A DNA stretch of 9,250 nucleotides from an uncultured Erysipelotrichaceae bacterium (lineage in GTDB: Bacteria; Bacillota_I; Bacilli_A; RF39; UBA660), in contig CADBSI010000088.1 in assembly GCA_902797275.1 (NCBI GenBank), forward strand, positions 1-9,250, read 5' to 3'. Below the pieces are notes generated by a model. That model searched no databases and was not told where the DNA came from. It saw only the letters and a program-made list of their open reading frames with translations. Made by a program: the position numbers and the translations under genes. Position 1 is the first letter of the stretch. Each line of letters begins with the position of its first letter. Below, piece by piece: positions 6,062 through 9,250 of this stretch.

Positions 6062-7063
6062 ATTATTTCTTAAATAATCTATAGCTTCTTGTAAAGTTTC
6101 AACTTTTACTATTTTAATTTTTAAATTATATTTATTTTTAGTATTAATAGCTTCTTCATAGTTTTCTTTTGGACAAAAGAAGATATCAGCCTTACTTTTA
6201 GAAGCACCCATTACTTTATATTTAACGCCTCCAATTTCTCCAACTAAACCATTTGCATCAATGGTACCTGTTCCTACTATTTTTCTTCCCTTAGTTAAAT
6301 CTTCTTCAACTAATCTATCATATATAGCAAGAGATAACATAAATCCTCCTGATGAACCCGATTCATTCCATTTAAATTTTAATTTTATATCTGGTTCTAC
6401 TTCATAATCATATATATTTACTAAATATAAACCTATTATTTTTTCATTATTTATTTCTTTTAAAGTAGCATAACAAGTAATTTCTTTATTATCTCTTAAT
6501 ACTTTAACTTCTAATTTGGTATTAACATCTAAAGAGTTTAAATACTTTTTATAATCTGAATTATTATTTATAGAAACCCCATTTACACTTATAAGTTCAT
6601 CACCTACTAAAATAGAAGTATCACTTTCTTCATTTTTATAAATTACTTTATAGTGATTACTATTCATGACTATTTTCTTACCTGCTAATTTATAAGCATT
6701 TAAAATAGCAAAATCATTAGCTTCTTCTAAATATAATCTTTCTCTAGTATTAATATCACTTACATCTTCATTATCACTAATAGCAACTTTAGAAACGCTA
6801 ACTAAATCCCATTTAGGATTTAAATAACTTAATAAATAAGTAGGAATAGTTGCATATATTTGTTTTACATAAGAAAGATTATAACTACCTGTTTCATTAC
6901 TTTTTAATTCTATTCTATCATCTAAATTAATAGTTCCTCCCCCTACATATATATAATAAGGAAGTCTATAAGTTAAAAGAAATAATAAAGTTAAAAAAAC
7001 AATTAAACTTTTATAGTTTTCTTTAATAAATTTTTTAAAATTTACATATATTTTATTAAACAT
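6059..7063 (-). CDS. ylbL: YlbL/SepM-like membrane-anchored PDZ-Lon (S16) serine protease
   Basis: The product is 334 aa from the ATG at 7063, which has AGGTG nine bases upstream. The GTG at 7075 would lie within that ribosome site. Domains in order are one membrane helix (about 18-36), an outer region, a PDZ domain (about 125-205, with ILVGDELISVNGVSI) and a Lon-type S16 protease domain. The catalytic Ser is expected in ESGSSGGFM (Ser238) and the Lys in GEIGGVKYKVMGA (Lys283). Their 45-residue spacing suits the family Ser-Lys dyad. YlbL of Bacillus degrades the SOS division inhibitor YneA, and SepM of streptococci trims the competence pheromone. The substrate here cannot be told. The gene is divergent from the YlbJ-like gene, echoing the ylbJ-ylbK-ylbL cluster of Bacillus. 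The active-site Ser is followed by Gly rather than the usual Ala, a mild change. Confidence 0.9.
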   Translation of the reverse strand: MFNKIYVNFKKFIKENYKSLIVFLTLLFLLTYRLPYYIYVGGGTINLDDRIELKSNETGSYNLSYVKQIYATIPTYLLSYLNPKWDLVSVSKVAISDNEDVSDINTRERLYLEEANDFAILNAYKLAGKKIVMNSNHYKVIYKNEESDTSILVGDELISVNGVSINNNSDYKKYLNSLDVNTKLEVKVLRDNKEITCYATLKEINNEKIIGLYLVNIYDYEVEPDIKLKFKWNESGSSGGFMLSLAIYDRLVEEDLTKGRKIVGTGTIDANGLVGEIGGVKYKVMGASKSKADIFFCPKENYEEAINTKNKYNLKIKIVKVETLQEAIDYLRNN

Positions 7064-7082
7064 AATTAATATCACCTACTTA

Positions 7083-7111
7083 ATTATAACAAAAAAAGGA
7101 TTATTTATGAA
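7083..7111 (-). promoter_or_regulatory. Possible promoter of the YlbL-like gene
   Basis: A perfect TATAAT lies at 7088-7083 on the minus strand, with a weak TTCATA (7111-7106) 17 bases upstream that falls inside the first codons of the divergent gene. The 43-base gap between the two divergent genes must carry both promoters. No convincing one was found for the plus strand. Confidence 0.35.
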
Positions 7112-8036
7112 TAAAAAATATTCTAATTATTTAATTTGCTTAATAATAATATTATTTTTCTTTGAAATACTTAATAATTCTAATTTAATAATAAATACCG
7201 TTTATAAAAGTATAAATATTTGGTTTTATAATATAGTTCCTACTATATTTCCTATTTATTTAACTATAGATTTATTAGCTAATTATAATGGTTTTTATTA
7301 CCTAAGTAAATTATTTGGTAAATTCATGGAAAAAGTTTTTAAAATGAAAAAAGAAACATCTTTTATTTTTATATTATCTTGTTTAAGTGGATTTCCAAGT
7401 AATAGTAAATATATTAAAATTATGTTAGATAATAAAGAAATAGATTTAGAAGAAGCTAATAAATTATTAACTTTTACTCATTTTTCTAATCCTTTATTTA
7501 TAATAGAAAGTATAGGTTATAAATTTTTACATAATAAAAAAATAGGTATTATTATTTTAATATGTCACTATTTAACTAATATTATTATTGGTCTTTTTTA
7601 TCGTAATTATTATATTAATTTAAATAGTATTGATTTAAAAAAGAAAAATAAAACAAGTTTTGTTATTTGTTTAACTAATTCTATTTATAAAACTATTAAA
7701 ATATTATTTCTATTACTAGGTATTATTACTTTTTTCATGTTAATTACTTGTATTTTAAGAGAAAAAATATTAATAAATTCATTTATATTAAATATTATAT
7801 GTGGACTATTAGAAATGACACAAGGAATTTTTTATATTGCAAGTAGTAATTTAAATATAATACTTAAAGCATCTATTATTACTTTTTTTATTTCGTTTGG
7901 AGGAATTAGTATTCATATGCAAGTATTTAGTATTTTAAGTGATTATAAATTAAAATATTCTAACTATTTATTAGCTAGAATATTTCATGGTTTAATTAGT
8001 AGTAGTTTAGTTTATTTTTTATTAACTATAATGTGA
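7107..8036 (+). CDS. ylbJ: YlbJ-like membrane protein (nucleoside-recognition/gate domain)
   Basis: The product is 309 aa, strongly hydrophobic, with about eight membrane segments. Family landmarks are WFYNIVPTIFPIYLTIDLL (39-57), SGFPSNSKYIKIML (94-107) with DLEEANKLLTFTHFSNPLFII (113-133), which corresponds to 'SGYPxGAKxxxxL...EAxxLLxFCxNxGPLFIIG', and a second half with GLLEMTQG (233-240) and SFGGISIHMQ (263-272). In Bacillus YlbJ is a roughly 400-aa sporulation integral membrane protein needed for resistant spores. This version is about a quarter shorter, and the Gly-Ala and Gly-Pro of the first gate motif are replaced by Asn-Ser and Asn-Pro. AGGA six bases before the ATG fixes the start. 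The last 25 bases overlap the prepilin-like gene on the other strand. A transporter role in a non-sporulating cell is the alternative. Confidence 0.85.
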   Translation: MNKKYSNYLICLIIILFFFEILNNSNLIINTVYKSINIWFYNIVPTIFPIYLTIDLLANYNGFYYLSKLFGKFMEKVFKMKKETSFIFILSCLSGFPSNSKYIKIMLDNKEIDLEEANKLLTFTHFSNPLFIIESIGYKFLHNKKIGIIILICHYLTNIIIGLFYRNYYINLNSIDLKKKNKTSFVICLTNSIYKTIKILFLLLGIITFFMLITCILREKILINSFILNIICGLLEMTQGIFYIASSNLNIILKASIITFFISFGGISIHMQVFSILSDYKLKYSNYLLARIFHGLISSSLVYFLLTIM

Positions 8037-8497
8037 ATAGTAAATAATTCTTCTGTTTTTAAAGATAAAAAATTAATATTCAAAGAAGAATAATTAGTAT
8101 TTTCTAAATAATCAATTCCTTTATATTCAATTAAATTATTATCAGATCCTGGGACAAGATATTTAACATCATCATAGACAAGATAATATTTAGAATCACT
8201 TTCTAATACTTCTAATGTTATAGGATCGGTTTCTCTATTTAAAATATAAATGTTATCTGATACTTTATTAATAGAAGTTATTTTATTATTATCTGTTAAA
8301 ATATCAGAATAAATAGTTTTAGTTAGATTATTTTTAAAATTAGTTAAATTAGTAATTGTTTCTTCATAATCACATTTATCACGATAAACTAAAGAAACAC
8401 TAGTAATAGTTCCCATAAGAACAATTACTAAAACAATAGTTAAAATCATTTCTACAGTTGTAAAAGCTTTTTTATTCAATATAATCAACACTTTCAC
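8012..8497 (-). CDS. Type IV prepilin-like (pseudopilin) protein
   Basis: The product is at most 161 aa. A short basic leader ends in KKA, followed by FTTVEMILTIVLVIVLMGTI, the N-methylation/prepilin-peptidase motif. Cleavage would fall between Ala and Phe, Glu is at mature position +5, and a long hydrophobic helix follows. The mature globular part has no recognised domain. Family members are cleaved by a prepilin peptidase and assembled into pili, competence pseudopili or secretion pseudopili. None of that machinery is in this window. No ATG is available: GTG 8497, GTG 8491, TTG 8488 and TTG 8479 are the options, with GGTGA best spaced for TTG 8488. The outermost start is given here. The start region overlaps the TasA-like gene, so the two are probably translationally coupled, and the 3' end overlaps the YlbJ-like gene. 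Confidence 0.75.
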   Translation of the reverse strand: MKVLIILNKKAFTTVEMILTIVLVIVLMGTITSVSLVYRDKCDYEETITNLTNFKNNLTKTIYSDILTDNNKITSINKVSDNIYILNRETDPITLEVLESDSKYYLVYDDVKYLVPGSDNNLIEYKGIDYLENTNYSSLNINFLSLKTEELFTIHIIVNKK

Positions 8498-9002
8498 CAG
8501 TTGCTTTTACTTTAGCATTAAAAACTTCACCACTCTTGGTATAATAATAATCTACCCAGAAAACAAGTTTACAATTAACAGAAGCATTACTAGACATATT
8601 TAAATAAGTATACAAAGTATTATCTATAATATTAGAAACATTATTCTTTTCAACTAATTCATCATTTATATATATACCATATCTAACTGCACCAAGAGGA
8701 ATAGTTGTCGTAGAATCAATTACTAAACCTATTTTAGCATTAATTGGAACACTACTCGTGTTAGTAATACTAAATTCATAAGGACTATTAGTTAAACCAA
8801 CATCATCAATAACAGGAACAGCATTAACCAAATTAATATTATTACTTCCCTCTTTAAAATCAATTGATATCAAACCACTTGTTATTTCATTATCTCTTGT
8901 ATCTTTCTTATGATAAATAAAATAAATTGCACCAAGAGACACACCTAAACACATAACAATAGTTAAAACCAAAAATATTATTTTCTTTTTATTACTCTCC
9001 AT
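8472..9002 (-). CDS. TasA/camelysin-like secreted or membrane-anchored surface protein
   Basis: The product is 176 aa from the ATG at 9002, which has TAGGAG eight bases upstream. The TTG at 9023 is rejected because the ribosome site lies downstream of it. A basic start and a hydrophobic segment (about 7-30) form a signal or anchor. The outer part begins ITSGLISIDFKEG (40-52) and continues NAVPVIDDVGLTNSPYEFSITNTSS (60-84), LGAVRYGIYIN (103-113) and LVFWVDYYY (146-154). This beta-rich order matches TasA/camelysin and other SipW-dependent-type proteins ('SGxLxLxx...yPmTDexGlxxxpYxFtvtNtg...LriWiD'). TasA itself forms biofilm fibres in Bacillus. Neither a SipW-type peptidase nor a partner TapA is visible. 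It leads a two-gene unit with the prepilin-like gene, behind an extended -10 promoter. Whether it is cleaved and forms fibres is unknown. Confidence 0.65.
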   Translation of the reverse strand: MESNKKKIIFLVLTIVMCLGVSLGAIYFIYHKKDTRDNEITSGLISIDFKEGSNNINLVNAVPVIDDVGLTNSPYEFSITNTSSVPINAKIGLVIDSTTTIPLGAVRYGIYINDELVEKNNVSNIIDNTLYTYLNMSSNASVNCKLVFWVDYYYTKSGEVFNAKVKATGESVDYIE

Positions 9003-9027
9003 ATTAACATCTCCTATTTTCAATAAT

Positions 9028-9056
9028 AGAATAACAAATTTTTAAAAGATTATCAA
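9028..9056 (-). promoter_or_regulatory. Promoter of the TasA-like/prepilin-like pair
   Basis: On the minus strand TTGATA (9056-9051), a 17-base spacer and TATTCT (9033-9028) preceded by TGT form an extended -10 promoter. Transcription would begin near 9021, about 19 bases before the ATG at 9002. Confidence 0.6.
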
Positions 9057-9077
9057 GTTATTTAAAACAAATATTTA

Positions 9078-9137
9078 AAAAACCAAAAGAAAAACTAATA
9101 ATAATTATCAGCTTAACTTTGATATTTTATCAGTTTT
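9078..9137 (-). terminator. Likely terminator of the right-edge surface-protein gene
   Basis: On the minus strand AAAACTGATAA (9137-9127) pairs with TTATTAGTTTT (9101-9091) with one G-U pair, and inside it TATCA (9124-9120) pairs with TGATA (9110-9106). A T-rich tail follows at 9090-9078. It lies about 40 bases after the stop at 9179. The compound loop makes the exact fold uncertain. Confidence 0.45.
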
Positions 9138-9178
9138 TACTTTAATATTTATACTAGACACAGTTAATTGAACGAGAT

Positions 9179-9250
9179 CTATATTTCTAACTGATATGGA
9201 TTATTTGAAGTTCCATTTCCTGATGAAATTACTGTTTCAGATTTTAGATA
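9179..9250 (-). CDS. Last 23 codons of a secreted/surface protein (DUF6273-like tail), cut by right edge
   Basis: The minus strand reads in frame from the right edge to a TAG at 9181-9179. The peptide begins YLKSETVISSGNGTS and ends NNPYQLEI. It matches the ending common in surface proteins of gut Firmicutes carrying a DUF6273-like domain, whose usual form is 'RPVxxLKSxxxIxSGxGTSxxPYxI'. The body of the gene is outside the window. The terminator at 9078-9137 and the promoter at 9028-9056 separate it from the TasA-like pair, so it is probably a distinct transcript, though in the same direction. Only the tail is seen, so the domain name is an inference from the motif, while the reading frame itself is clear. 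Confidence 0.65.
   Translation of the reverse strand, partial: YLKSETVISSGNGTSNNPYQLEI

Noticed and set aside
9003..9178. Possible small gene or RNA in the longest gap
   Set aside because: Both strands show only short frames. The visible structure is accounted for by the terminator hairpin and the TasA-like promoter.

Overview
The window is very AT-rich (about a quarter G+C by eye, not computed) and is read with the standard bacterial code. Trp codons are TGG, and TGA is used as a stop in three genes, so code 4 does not fit. Der, a DagK-type lipid kinase, a YlbL-like Lon/PDZ protease, a YlbJ-like membrane protein, a SpoVIF-like protein and TasA-like and prepilin-like surface proteins point to a low-GC Firmicute of the Bacilli. 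An uncultured gut lineage close to the Mollicutes (RF39-like) would fit, but that is inference.

Layout. (1) 1-377, + strand: the 3' end of an Rpn/PD-(D/E)XK-type nuclease gene, open to the left edge, then a 15-bp-stem bidirectional terminator. (2) 456-3153, - strand: a compact operon read der, a 66-aa coiled-coil protein, a SpoVIF-like gene, then a lipid kinase, behind an extended -10 promoter. (3) 3261-4953, + strand: two secreted or membrane envelope genes. The first fuses a two-helix pilin-like membrane module to an M15 D-Ala-D-Ala carboxypeptidase. The second is a single-pass protein with an RsiV/DUF3298-like outer domain. (4) 4959-7063, - strand: a glucosaminidase-like wall hydrolase, a degenerate flavodoxin-fold protein, and a YlbL-like protease. 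(5) 7107-8036, + strand: a YlbJ-like gene, divergent from the protease. (6) 8012-9250, - strand: a prepilin-like gene overlapping a TasA/camelysin-like gene, preceded by the last 23 codons of a surface protein cut by the right edge.

Starts were reassigned where a clear Shine-Dalgarno sequence lies inside the longest ORF: der at 3153, the SpoVIF-like gene at 1619, the kinase at 1376, the carboxypeptidase at 3261, the DUF3298-like gene at 4249, the protease at 7063 and the TasA-like gene at 9002.

The common theme is the cell envelope: phospholipid kinase, wall carboxypeptidase, glucosaminidase, membrane-anchored protease and fibre-like surface proteins. Two families known from Bacillus sporulation (SpoVIF, YlbJ) sit among them. 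No RNA genes, CRISPR array or insertion-sequence ends were seen. The longest stretch without a gene is about 175 bases (9003-9178) and holds a terminator and a promoter. Nothing here is clearly a new defence or mobile system. The best leads are the pilin-module/carboxypeptidase fusion and the TasA-like/prepilin gene pair.
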